51,307 bases of DNA, taken from NCBI GenBank assembly GCA_002450905.1, contig DKAT01000088.1, positions 1-51,307 on the forward strand, written 5' to 3'. Shown piece by piece: positions 27,601-36,527 of the stretch (the first letter of the stretch is position 1; each line of letters starts with the position of its first letter). The notes beneath the pieces were generated by a model that did not search any database, had not been told where the DNA came from, and worked only from the letters and a program-made list of their open reading frames with translations. This DNA comes from Spirochaetia bacterium UBA6919 (GTDB lineage Bacteria; Spirochaetota; UBA6919). The position numbers were made by a program, and so were the translations under genes.

Positions 27601-27915
27601 ATGGCACCTCACTGGAATATTGTTCTGGACATTATCCAAAAATTATTTATTAAAATCTATTATATTGGAAATCCTTTAAGAACATTGCTGAGCAATTTCC
27701 CATGACACTAGATAACCACTATACAATTTTAAAAGAGTATTGGAATATTAATTGATTTATAAAAAAATTATTATCGATTAAAAATAACTAAAAAAAATAT
27801 AGGATGTAAAATTTATTTGAAAGAATTTATAATTGTTTGAATATTATTCATAATCTATAATAACAAGCGAATTTATATTATGACAGACGATTTGATCTAT
27901 AAATAATTATTATAA

Positions 27916-28419
27916 CTAAAAAATATTTAATAATTTTGAGCCTGGCATAATGTATCGTGTGGATTTAATTGCTCTTCCAAATTCATTATAGGAAATATCA
28001 TCGTACGCGATTTGATTTTTTTTGTCATCGTAATATAATATTTTAATTAACTTTCCTACTAATCTTGATTTAGCCATGCCATACTCATAAACTGCGTATG
28101 AGAGAAGATATCCATTTTTATAATATTCGTAACGAATGATTTTATCATGGGTTAAATAAAAGACTTTATAGAAACTGCCATGCACTTTTTCGATGGATTG
28201 CAGAGATTGCGGGATATCGTCATGGAGACCGAAGATTTCTTTCCTGAAAATCATTTGAATGTGTTTGAATTTATTATTTGGCTGAATATGTTTTTCTTTA
28301 AAATACCGGACAAAATAGTTCTGTACTTTTCTGGGAGAGGTTTTATTAGTTTTCTCTGATGAACAAGAGATCATAAATAATATTATAATTAGAAATAATA
28401 ATGCAAAAATAGATTTCAT
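27916..28419 (-). CDS. Small lipoprotein of unknown function
   Basis: 167 residues. The signal peptide ends MISC with Cys19 as lipidation site, followed by a Ser/Lys/Thr-rich linker. The mature part has short repeated strands such as IIRYEYYKNGYLLSYAVYE and IAYDDISYNEFGRAI, resembling the YwqK/MORN-like beta repeats of many lipoproteins, but it is too divergent to assign. It stands alone between 276 bp and 272 bp of non-coding sequence. AGAGGA lies upstream. Confidence 0.65.
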   Translation of the reverse strand: MKSIFALLFLIIILFMISCSSEKTNKTSPRKVQNYFVRYFKEKHIQPNNKFKHIQMIFRKEIFGLHDDIPQSLQSIEKVHGSFYKVFYLTHDKIIRYEYYKNGYLLSYAVYEYGMAKSRLVGKLIKILYYDDKKNQIAYDDISYNEFGRAIKSTRYIMPGSKLLNIF

Positions 28420-28647
28420 TTTGGATATAATCCTCTCGCTATGAGTGTTTTTATTATGTCGGAAAAATTGTGGGTGATATTAAATATTTTATATGTGATC
28501 TTGATTTAATCAATTATTTTTAGAATCATTTTTATTTAATTATTCTGTATCTAATGAATTTCATCTGAATAAATTATTATGACAGTTTATTATTAAATGA
28601 AGTGATATTGCTATAATTATAGATATTAATAGAAATAAAAGTTTTAA

Positions 28648-28675
28648 TTGACTTTTTGGATTTAGATAATATATT
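28648..28675 (+). promoter_or_regulatory. Promoter of tRNA-Leu
   Basis: TTGACT at 28648-28653, 16-bp spacer, TATATT at 28670-28675, 16 bp before the first base of the tRNA. Confidence 0.65.
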
Positions 28676-28691
28676 AATATAAATATTCTAC

Positions 28692-28775
28692 GCCCGGGTG
28701 GTGGAATTGGTAGACACGCTAGCTTGAGGGGCTAGTGGGAGAAATCTTGTGCCGGTTCAAATCCGGCTCCGGGCA
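28692..28775 (+). tRNA. tRNA-Leu (anticodon GAG)
   Basis: 84 nt. The acceptor stem GCCCGGG pairs with TCCGGGC (one G-U), discriminator A. Anticodon stem CTAGC/GCTAG holds the loop TTGAGGG, so the anticodon is GAG and reads CUU/CUC. A long variable arm (class II) follows, then T arm GCCGG-TTCAAAT-CCGGC. The 3' CCA is not encoded. It has its own promoter; a repeated ~107-nt element begins 12 nt after the 3' end. Confidence 0.95.
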
Positions 28776-28786
28776 CATCTGATGAT

Positions 28787-28892
28787 TATATACTGATAAT
28801 TCTCTAAAATTGAAATCCTTTGAAACATGGTTCGAGAGCCCACCATGACAATATTAATTTTATGACTTCATTTTTAAATGAGTATTAGTATA
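28787..28892 (+). repeat. ~107-nt dispersed element, copy A
   Basis: Shares a 30-nt identical core with 50439-50545 (from TGAAATCC at 28811) and is about 85 percent alike over the rest, with one indel. It contains a hairpin with arms CATGGT and ACCATG. It follows tRNA-Leu so closely that it could be co-transcribed with it. Confidence 0.6.
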
Positions 28893-28911
28893 TATTGATT
28901 GGTTTGTATTC

Positions 28912-30507
28912 TTAAAATGATATTGAACACGCATCTAATATAGAAGAATGGTTTTTAATTTCATTTAATGTTTTGTCAGAGATCTTTTCGTCGATGTGAA
29001 TGAATATAAGTGCTTCTTTGCCCCGTTCTTTGCGACCCAGTTGCATCGTAGCGATGTTGACTTGATGATTTCCAAGAATAGTACCAATTATTCCTACAAC
29101 ACCAGGTGTATCCTTATTTTTCACGAGCAGATATTCACCAACTGGCTCCAATTCAAACTCGTAGCCATTCACCGAAATGATCCGAAGATCCTTGTCATGA
29201 TAAATTGTTCCTGATACTTCATTTAGTCCCTTATCTGTTTTTACCGAGAGGGTAATCATTTCAGGAAAATTAGATTCTGTTGATGTAATGGACTCTTTGA
29301 TAGGGATACCCCGTTCTTTTGCGACGTTTAGAGCATTGATGAAATTAACTCTTTCGGAGAGGATAGGTTCTAAAAATCCTTTGATAGCGGATAGTTTCAT
29401 AATGTGAATTGGTTTTTCTTGCATTTCAGATGTAAATGTTATTGTCAATTCCTCCATATGTCCTTCCCGAAGTGTCCCCAGAAGGTATCCCATCTTTTCA
29501 CAGAGAGTCAAAAAGGGTTTGCTGGATTCATATATTTCAGGGGTTATGGAAGGGAAATTAATGGAGTTTCTTGTTATTCCCTTTGTAAAGAAGTCAACTA
29601 CAGCTTCAGAAGTTTCAATTGCTACACTGATCTGTGCTTCAGTTGTAGCTGCACCAAGATGTGGTGTTGACAATACCTTTGGATGATTTATAAGGGGATT
29701 ATTTATGGGTGGTTCTACTTCAAAAGTATCGAAAGCTGCTCCAGCTATCTTTCCATTATTGAGACTATCAAGGATATCCTCCTCAACATAGATTCCACCT
29801 CTAGCACAATTAATTAGATAGACTCCATCCTTCATCATTGCAATTTCTTTGGATGTGACCATGCCCTTTGTCTTGGGTGTTAAAGGAGTATGAACGGTTA
29901 TAATATCAGATTCCCTGTATATTTCTTCTAAAGATGCGAGTCGGATTCCCATTTGTGATACCTGATCTTGAGATAGGTATGGATCAAAGGCTAAAATATT
30001 CATCCCAAAGGCCTTAGCCCTGCTACTGACTTCTCTGCCAATTCTACCAAGACCAATTACCCCAAGTACTTTTCCGTAAAGCTGAATCCCTTTGAATAAC
30101 TTTCTATCCCATTTCCCATCAAGGATTGAATGATGTGCCCAAGATGTCTTCCTTATCAGTCCAAGGAGAAGAGTCATAGTCTGTTCAGCTGTTGATATAG
30201 TATTACCTTCAGGAGCATTTACAACTAGAATCCCTTTTTCAGTAGAGGATTCCACATCAACATTATCTATCCCTACACCTGCTCTTGCAATGATTTTAAG
30301 ATTTTTTCCTGCATCAATAACGGATTTTGTTACTCGAGTTTCGCTTCTTATGATGATTGCATCATATTTGGGTATTATTTTAATCAGTTCATCTTCTGAT
30401 ACAGATTTTCTAAGGTCAGTGACTTTAAATTGACTTTGCCTATAGAGAATTTGCATACCCTCCTCAGACAAAGGATCTGTCACTAAGATATGAATCGTGT
30501 TTTTCAT
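28912..30507 (-). CDS. serA: D-3-phosphoglycerate dehydrogenase
   Basis: First step of serine synthesis: NAD-linked oxidation of 3-phosphoglycerate. 531 residues, the long form. The NAD site GLGRIGREVSSRAKAFG and catalytic residues in TPLTPKTKGM, INCARGGIY and LSTPHLGAATTEAQ are intact. A substrate-binding intervening domain and a C-terminal ACT domain (KDTPGVVGIIGTILGNHQVN) follow, suggesting serine feedback. The start is ATG at 30507 with AAGGA eight bases upstream; ten extra codons upstream (to 30537) lack a ribosome site. It is 101 bp after the aminotransferase gene, likely one transcript. Confidence 0.96.
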   Translation of the reverse strand: MKNTIHILVTDPLSEEGMQILYRQSQFKVTDLRKSVSEDELIKIIPKYDAIIIRSETRVTKSVIDAGKNLKIIARAGVGIDNVDVESSTEKGILVVNAPEGNTISTAEQTMTLLLGLIRKTSWAHHSILDGKWDRKLFKGIQLYGKVLGVIGLGRIGREVSSRAKAFGMNILAFDPYLSQDQVSQMGIRLASLEEIYRESDIITVHTPLTPKTKGMVTSKEIAMMKDGVYLINCARGGIYVEEDILDSLNNGKIAGAAFDTFEVEPPINNPLINHPKVLSTPHLGAATTEAQISVAIETSEAVVDFFTKGITRNSINFPSITPEIYESSKPFLTLCEKMGYLLGTLREGHMEELTITFTSEMQEKPIHIMKLSAIKGFLEPILSERVNFINALNVAKERGIPIKESITSTESNFPEMITLSVKTDKGLNEVSGTIYHDKDLRIISVNGYEFELEPVGEYLLVKNKDTPGVVGIIGTILGNHQVNIATMQLGRKERGKEALIFIHIDEKISDKTLNEIKNHSSILDACSISF

Positions 30508-30607
30508 ATTTATATCCTTATCTAATATAGTAATCAATTATTATGAATCGTATTATAAAATACCCTTACTTAATGTTTTTTACTATTATTCATATAAATA
30601 GTATATT

Positions 30608-31765
30608 TTACCGTGTTGGATAATTCTTATATTCCATATACAACTTTTCCTGAACAGCTTTATAGGAACTACCCCATTCAAATGAGTAGCCCAGATCACG
30701 CATAGTAAATTCAAGTGCTTGAAAAACAACTGCCAGATCTGATTTATCAATATATCCAAGATGACCAATACGAAATATCTTACCCTTAACATGCCCCTGA
30801 CCACCAGCAATAGCTACACCATATTTATCACGCATGATTTTAGGGATCTTACCCCCCTCAACACCTTCTGGAACCTTAATGGATGTTACAGAGTTTGCTG
30901 GATTCTTAGCATAGAGTTCCAAATTAAGAGACTTTACTCCTGCTCTCACTGCTTCAGCAATATAGGTATGGCGACTAATTACATTCTCCAATCCCTCATC
31001 CTTAATCATTTTCAAAGCAGTATTCAATCCAATAATTAAGCTCACCGCAGGAGTCCAGGATGTTGTCTTATCTCCCTGAGCCTTCTTCTCCTTCTTCAAA
31101 TCAAAGTAAAATTTTGGTAGATTGGAACTATGATACATCTTCCATGCCTTCTCTGAGAACGACAGGAAACCAAGCCCAGGAGGTAACATCAATGATTTCT
31201 GTGATCCACAAACTAAAATATCTATACCCCATTTATCAGTTAAGCACTCAGAAACCCCAAGACCTGTAATACCATCCACAACCATTAGAGCACTTGTCTT
31301 TCCCACAACTTCTGCAATTCCTTTAATATCATACATCGCTCCAGTAGAGGTCTCAGAATGCTGTGTGAATACTGCTTTAACATCTTTATTTTCTTTTAAC
31401 AATTCTTCAACTTGCGAAGGAGATGCGGAATGACCCCATTCAATATCCAAATATATTGGTGAGACTCCATATGCCTCGGCAATTTCTCCCCATCTCTCTC
31501 CAAACTTACCACCTCGAATAACAATGACCTTATCTCCAGGGCTTAAAGTATTAGTGATCGATGCCTCCATTGCTCCTGTCCCACTGGATGCGAGAATAAA
31601 AACATCATGGCTTGTTTGATACAAATATTTCAATAATTGGATGGTCTCATAAAATAATTCACTAAACTTTGGAGTTCTGTGGTGATAAATTGGTTTCGCC
31701 ATTTCCAATAAAACTTCGTTTGGCACAGGGGTTGGACCTGGTGCTATTAAAAAATCTTTCAACAT
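30608..31765 (-). CDS. Class V aminotransferase (serine-pyruvate / phosphoserine type)
   Basis: PLP enzyme, 385 residues, of the alanine-glyoxylate / serine-pyruvate aminotransferase family. The PLP lysine is Lys190 in CGSQKSLMLPPG; the conserved N-terminus APGPTPVP and the aspartate in MVVDGITGLG are present. It sits directly upstream of serA, an order also known from Thermotoga-like genomes, where this type replaces SerC in serine synthesis. No classic serC is visible, so a phosphoserine aminotransferase role is a good inference, though glyoxylate use is equally allowed by the family. GGAG lies eight bases before the ATG. Confidence 0.92.
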   Translation of the reverse strand: MLKDFLIAPGPTPVPNEVLLEMAKPIYHHRTPKFSELFYETIQLLKYLYQTSHDVFILASSGTGAMEASITNTLSPGDKVIVIRGGKFGERWGEIAEAYGVSPIYLDIEWGHSASPSQVEELLKENKDVKAVFTQHSETSTGAMYDIKGIAEVVGKTSALMVVDGITGLGVSECLTDKWGIDILVCGSQKSLMLPPGLGFLSFSEKAWKMYHSSNLPKFYFDLKKEKKAQGDKTTSWTPAVSLIIGLNTALKMIKDEGLENVISRHTYIAEAVRAGVKSLNLELYAKNPANSVTSIKVPEGVEGGKIPKIMRDKYGVAIAGGQGHVKGKIFRIGHLGYIDKSDLAVVFQALEFTMRDLGYSFEWGSSYKAVQEKLYMEYKNYPTR

Positions 31766-31898
31766 CCTGTCATCTCCTGATAATTTTTTTTACAAATTTA
31801 ATAAAAAAAACCAGACTATTTGCCTATAATTTCCTTGATAATTAGAATATTTTTCTATACATTATTAATAGATTAATTTTATATTTGGTGATATAAAA

Positions 31899-32645
31899 AT
31901 GACGTACCGTATATTTTTCTTTATTGTTTGTATAATATTAACAAATAATTATGTCTATCCTATTTCCCCTGACTATGAGAAGGGATATCAAGCCTATGTC
32001 AAAGAAGATTATCAAACAGCTATAGCTCATTTAAAAATAGCAGTTAATACCACAGATAAGAAAAATGCTGATGCCTGGTTTCATTTAGGGATAAGTTATT
32101 TCAAGATTCAGCAGTTTTCAAAAGCTCGTTCAGCCTTAGAAAAGGCATATGAATATACAAATGATCCCAAGTTGAAGGACAAATATCGAAAAGCCTTAAC
32201 CGAAGTTGACGATGGAAATTCCATTCAAAATAAAATAGGTGATACTAGTATTAATAGCTTTCCAGTATATATTTATTATATTTTATCTGCTATAGGAATA
32301 ATACTCCTAATAGTTCTTATAATTTTCTTAAGTAAAAGAAATAATACCAAAGGAAAACGGGAATATAAGGAACACACTATAAATCAAGATCTTCTGGATA
32401 ATTTAAATAATTTAAATAGTGAGTTTCTAACAGGCAAAACACTTATTCTTGAACACGGATCGAACGACGAACAGGATGAAATCAGTGAAATAGAAGACAG
32501 GTGTATCGCTCTCAATGATAAATTAGAGGAATTACGCTACGGACTTCGTAAAGTGGATGTGGAAATATTTAAAGATGAAATTGAAATTACCCGGGAAATG
32601 CTCAAAGAATGTATTAATCGGGCAAAGCAAACCCAGAGTGTATAA
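31899..32645 (+). CDS. TPR membrane protein
   Basis: 248 residues. Signal-like N-terminus (residues 1-22), two to three TPR units at about 25-100 (EKGYQAYVKEDYQTAIAHL, AWFHLGISYFKIQQFSKAR), one membrane helix at about 127-148, then a charged helical tail of 100 residues, probably cytoplasmic. This layout, TPR outside and coiled-coil inside, resembles the BatE/SH3-TPR type proteins of spirochaetes, but no SH3 part is present. 45 bp upstream of dapF on the same strand. Confidence 0.75.
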   Translation: MTYRIFFFIVCIILTNNYVYPISPDYEKGYQAYVKEDYQTAIAHLKIAVNTTDKKNADAWFHLGISYFKIQQFSKARSALEKAYEYTNDPKLKDKYRKALTEVDDGNSIQNKIGDTSINSFPVYIYYILSAIGIILLIVLIIFLSKRNNTKGKREYKEHTINQDLLDNLNNLNSEFLTGKTLILEHGSNDEQDEISEIEDRCIALNDKLEELRYGLRKVDVEIFKDEIEITREMLKECINRAKQTQSV

Positions 32646-32690
32646 AGATTTTAAGAAAATAATACTAGGAATCATTATTGGAGTAATAAA

Positions 32691-33521
32691 ATGAAGTTCA
32701 CAAAAATGCATGGTATAGGAAATGACTATGTATATATTAATTGTTTTGAAGAAACTGTTGATAATCCTAATGATCTGGCTATTAAAATAAGCGATAGACA
32801 TTTCGGTGTTGGATCTGATGGACTGATTCTTATCAAACCAAGTGAGAAAGCACCTTTTAAAATGGATATGTATAACGCTGATGGATCACAGTCAGAAATG
32901 TGTGGAAATGGATTACGATGTGTTGCAAAATATCTTTATGACAAAGGAATGATAAAACAAGATCAATTTGATATTGAAACTGGAGCAGGTGTTCTTAAAA
33001 TTAATATTACCCCAAATAATGGCAAAGCTGATTTAATTGAAATCAATATGGGGAAACCTATCTTAGAAGCAAGTAAAATCCCTATGAATCAATATTCTGG
33101 AAATGTCATCAATGAGAAATTGACTATCCATGACAGAACTTTCAGTTTCACTGCAGTATCTATGGGAAATCCGCATTGTGTAATTTTTCTGGATGAAGAT
33201 ATCAATCAATTTCCTGTTGAAAAATATGGCCCAACCATAGAAAATCACCCACTCTTCCCAAAACGTGTGAATGTAGAATTTGTACAGATAAAATCCCCCA
33301 CAGAAGTCTTCCAGAGAACATGGGAGAGAGGTTCAGGGGAAACATTAGCCTGTGGAACTGGTGCATCAGCAGTCCTTGTCGCTGGTGTCCTGAATAATAA
33401 ATCAGAAAGACAAATCCTAAACCATCTCAAAGGAGGAGATCTCTATCTCAAATGGGATGAAGACAATTATGTATACTTAAAAGGCTCAGCTACATTTGTT
33501 TTCGAAGGAGAGTGGAAATAA
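32691..33521 (+). CDS. dapF: Diaminopimelate epimerase
   Basis: Converts LL- to meso-diaminopimelate for lysine and peptidoglycan. 276 residues. The two catalytic cysteines are present: Cys71 in SEMCGNGLRC and Cys221 in LACGTGASA. N-terminal MHGIGNDYV and ADGSQSEMCGNG are diagnostic. GGAG precedes the ATG. It suggests DAP-type peptidoglycan unless it serves only lysine synthesis. Confidence 0.97.
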   Translation: MKFTKMHGIGNDYVYINCFEETVDNPNDLAIKISDRHFGVGSDGLILIKPSEKAPFKMDMYNADGSQSEMCGNGLRCVAKYLYDKGMIKQDQFDIETGAGVLKINITPNNGKADLIEINMGKPILEASKIPMNQYSGNVINEKLTIHDRTFSFTAVSMGNPHCVIFLDEDINQFPVEKYGPTIENHPLFPKRVNVEFVQIKSPTEVFQRTWERGSGETLACGTGASAVLVAGVLNNKSERQILNHLKGGDLYLKWDEDNYVYLKGSATFVFEGEWK

Positions 33522-33699
33522 CAAATAATTAATTTTCCATTAATAACCTCAAACTATCGTCAGAATCTAAATATTCAATATTAAAAATACGATAATTATA
33601 CAAAACGATTTTAAGTTTGAAATCAATTTCCGTTATACAAATATATTTGGATTACTTATTATAAATTACACCGAATACTACATTTCTAATTATTAATAT

Positions 33700-36093
33700 A
33701 TGAGCAAAGATAAAAAACTTCTAGCCTACCAAACAGATGAAATTGCCCAGGGAAAGCTCCGTGCATCTCAAAAAGCAGTTTTAAAAGCCGCTGAAAAGTC
33801 CGTAGAGAAAGGGGATTATGATGATGGTGTCAATCTCTACTCAAAGCTATTAAGCCAATCAAGCATTCAACAAGTCGTAAAAGTCAAAATAGAAAAGAAT
33901 ATCAACAACGTCATGGGGAAAATTAAAAAAACCGTCCAGGTCGCAAAGCAATTCATACCCCAACAAACAGACATAGATCAGGTTCAAACCCCTCAAGAAA
34001 CAAGCTCTGAAGGATCTTTTAACTTTCCTCCTGTATCATATCCTCAACAGGAAATTGAAATAGAATACGAACCCGTGGAATACAAGCCTCCTTCTCAAAA
34101 TATTCCTCAGGTCTCCCCAGATGTAAATATTAATGATGCAAATATTGAAGGTGTTTCACTAAAAAATGTCAATCTGGAAAATATTTCTGCTATAGGCCAA
34201 AAAGAAGCTGTCACTGAAGAACTGCTATCCGATGCCATCGACTACACCATTGATAAAGTGACAGATAATATCAGTAAAATGCTATTTGCTGAAGGTGTCT
34301 CAGTAGGTCGAGCAAACTTTAGAAATGAAAAATTGTTCCAGACAAAGGACGAGAGAGACTTCGTAAACTCTGTAAATGACAGTGATATTAACCTCAATGA
34401 TCATTTCTTTGACATGATGCACCAGCTCACGGAAGAAATTGAATCCCTAAATGATAATATAGAAGATCTAAAACCCGCATTTATAAGTAAAATTAGCGAT
34501 TCTATCTTCCCACAAACACCTCCTGTAAAACCAAAATCAAAATCAAGAGCACAAAAATCATCATCAGAACTATCTAACGATGAAATAGACAGAACTCTCT
34601 TCCAACAAGAAAATGGTAACTCAGACTTACCTCAGGGAGCAGGTGATTATAATCCATCCGTAGAAGATCATGAAGTACAAATAGATGATAATTTCTTTCA
34701 CTCTGTCGATAAGTTAAAAGATGATATGGAACATATCAAAGACGATGTCGAAAATCTCAAATCAGCAGCTATTACAGATATCAGTGATCGAATGTTTCCT
34801 AAATACCCCATTGACCCATCAATCCTAGATGCAAAACCTGATGAAACAACTCAGGACAATATTCCTATGGGTAATGACTTCTTCGATAAGATAAACTCCC
34901 TTGCTGATAAATTGAAAGAAACGAATTTTGATAGAATAGATGACGCTCTCGCTCAATTCGAAGGAACTCCTTCTGGTGCCGATAAGGATTTTACTGAACT
35001 CTTTGAATCAATTGGAAGCAAATTAGACACCCTCGGGGATCTTAATCAACGCAGTAATTCTCTGGAAAAAGAAATGGAGAGCTTTTCAAAACTCGTTGAC
35101 CTTCTAAATGACGAAAAGGAAAAGAGAAAGGAGTCTGAAAAGTCCTTAGAAGACTTCGAAAAATCTCTAAAAGATATCAAAGACCAGCTTTCAAAAAATG
35201 TTGAAGAAGAAAAGCCTGAAGATTTTTTCACTGTCGGTGAAGAAGTTGTAAAAAAGAAAGTAAAAAAATCAGTTCCTAAAGAAGATTTAGACAAAAGACA
35301 ATATTATCCGGATAGTGAGGTATTGGAAGCTCCCCAGGAAGAAGACAAATTTCATAGCCTGGAAGAAGTCCTGGATGAAGATTTAAGCCATGCCCAATCG
35401 TACACAAAAGAAGATGCAATGCGTGATGAAGCAAAATCTCAGTATCACAAAGATGTTGACCCCGCATTTATTCCAGAACCCTATAGCACAGATTTTGATT
35501 ACAAACAATCCGATGGATTTTTTCAGGATATCACAGGGAAACCAATCCTCGTTAAAGCTCCCCAAACTCCTGACAATATAATGACTAAGCCCCAGGAAGA
35601 CCTAAATAATAAATTACCACAAACACAACCTGAAACACAAGCTCCTCCCCCTATTACTATACAGCTCCAGGAGCCACCCCCTCCCCCACCTAAACCAAGA
35701 CGCACATTGAGACAACCTATTCGCTTAACCTATGATTTTCGAAATATCTTTAATAATAAATATTATAGAAAATATAGAGATATGCTCAACGAGGCCGCCA
35801 CCCTTGTTGCTGAAAAAAAATTAGATGAAGCATTGGAATATTACCACGTCATTTCGGATCAAAATATCCCCCAATCATTCAAGCTAATGATACAACAAAA
35901 TATTAAGGATATTGAAGAAACGATTTCTGATACCTTCCGATATTCTGATACCATTGTAAAAGTTGATGACGCAGGAGAGATATCTCGTGTCCGAATTGTA
36001 GAAGAAGAAGAATTAGAAGGAGAGAATTTTGAATATGATGAAGACAGTGGTAAAGCTATAATTAGCCAAGAAGTAGCCTTCCGTGACGAATAA
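33700..36093 (+). CDS. Large acidic protein with duplicated terminal modules and central repeats
   Basis: Not recognised. 797 residues, acidic, cytoplasmic by sequence. N-terminal (about 15-75) and C-terminal (about 690-745) segments are alike: a TPR-like helical pair KGDYDDGVNLYSKLL... and KKLDEALEYYHVIS..., each followed by a helix with Q/K-N-I. Three central units start with D/N-x-F-F-x-x-h (near residues 230, 327 and 389); the first two continue into E-D/N-L-K and end S-D-x-h-F-P. Also visible: a pentapeptide-like patch (NINDANIEGVSLKNVNLENI), a Lys/Glu coiled coil (about 450-520) and a proline run (PPPPPPKP near 665). No ribosome site is seen before the ATG, so the start is tentative. 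A scaffold role is plausible. Confidence 0.65.
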   Translation: MSKDKKLLAYQTDEIAQGKLRASQKAVLKAAEKSVEKGDYDDGVNLYSKLLSQSSIQQVVKVKIEKNINNVMGKIKKTVQVAKQFIPQQTDIDQVQTPQETSSEGSFNFPPVSYPQQEIEIEYEPVEYKPPSQNIPQVSPDVNINDANIEGVSLKNVNLENISAIGQKEAVTEELLSDAIDYTIDKVTDNISKMLFAEGVSVGRANFRNEKLFQTKDERDFVNSVNDSDINLNDHFFDMMHQLTEEIESLNDNIEDLKPAFISKISDSIFPQTPPVKPKSKSRAQKSSSELSNDEIDRTLFQQENGNSDLPQGAGDYNPSVEDHEVQIDDNFFHSVDKLKDDMEHIKDDVENLKSAAITDISDRMFPKYPIDPSILDAKPDETTQDNIPMGNDFFDKINSLADKLKETNFDRIDDALAQFEGTPSGADKDFTELFESIGSKLDTLGDLNQRSNSLEKEMESFSKLVDLLNDEKEKRKESEKSLEDFEKSLKDIKDQLSKNVEEEKPEDFFTVGEEVVKKKVKKSVPKEDLDKRQYYPDSEVLEAPQEEDKFHSLEEVLDEDLSHAQSYTKEDAMRDEAKSQYHKDVDPAFIPEPYSTDFDYKQSDGFFQDITGKPILVKAPQTPDNIMTKPQEDLNNKLPQTQPETQAPPPITIQLQEPPPPPPKPRRTLRQPIRLTYDFRNIFNNKYYRKYRDMLNEAATLVAEKKLDEALEYYHVISDQNIPQSFKLMIQQNIKDIEETISDTFRYSDTIVKVDDAGEISRVRIVEEEELEGENFEYDEDSGKAIISQEVAFRDE

Positions 36094-36163
36094 TTCTTGA
36101 TAGTAATAAAAAAATAAACTGATTCAATACTAAAGTGTTTACCCTTATTTAGAGGGGAATGAC

Positions 36164-36310
36164 ATGATAAAAATAACTTGTAAAAAATGCAATAGTCCAA
36201 ACATCAGAAAAAATGGACGCACAAAGTCAGGACGACAAAAATATCATTGTAAGGATTGTAATTTTTATAGTACTTTAGATCTAAAGAAAATGAATATCCT
36301 TTCGGGATAA
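36164..36310 (+). CDS. IS1-type transposase N-terminal zinc ribbon, remnant
   Basis: 48 residues, ATG preceded by AGAGGGG six bases upstream. The sequence ITCKKCNSPNIRKNGRTKSG, then QKYHCKDC, is the zinc-ribbon start of InsA/IS1-family transposases (C-x2-C ... C-x2-C with N-I-x-K-N-G). It stops soon after the ribbon and no transposase core or terminal repeats follow, so it is a relic or a domesticated DNA-binding fragment. The stop is 9 bp before palindromic element copy 2. Confidence 0.75.
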   Translation: MIKITCKKCNSPNIRKNGRTKSGRQKYHCKDCNFYSTLDLKKMNILSG

Positions 36311-36319
36311 CCCAACAAT

Positions 36320-36346
36320 ATCGGAATCAAAAATTTTAGTTCCGAT
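36320..36346 (+). repeat. 27-nt palindromic element, copy 2
   Basis: ATCGGAAT arm, A/T-rich centre, GTTCCGAT arm, then TGTTTTTA. Right behind the IS1-like remnant; here the hairpin plus T-run could also act as a terminator. Confidence 0.65.
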
Positions 36347-36527
36347 TGTTTTTAGTACTACCTCCTTAGTTATACAACTAATACACTAATAATATTATCT
36401 AATAAATTAAAGGGTGATTTGGCAATATAACATAAATTTGTAATAAATTATTTTCTTAAACAATTCAATATAATTTTAATAAATACTTCTTGGGAATATT
36501 AATAATCTACAATTACGATAATTATGC

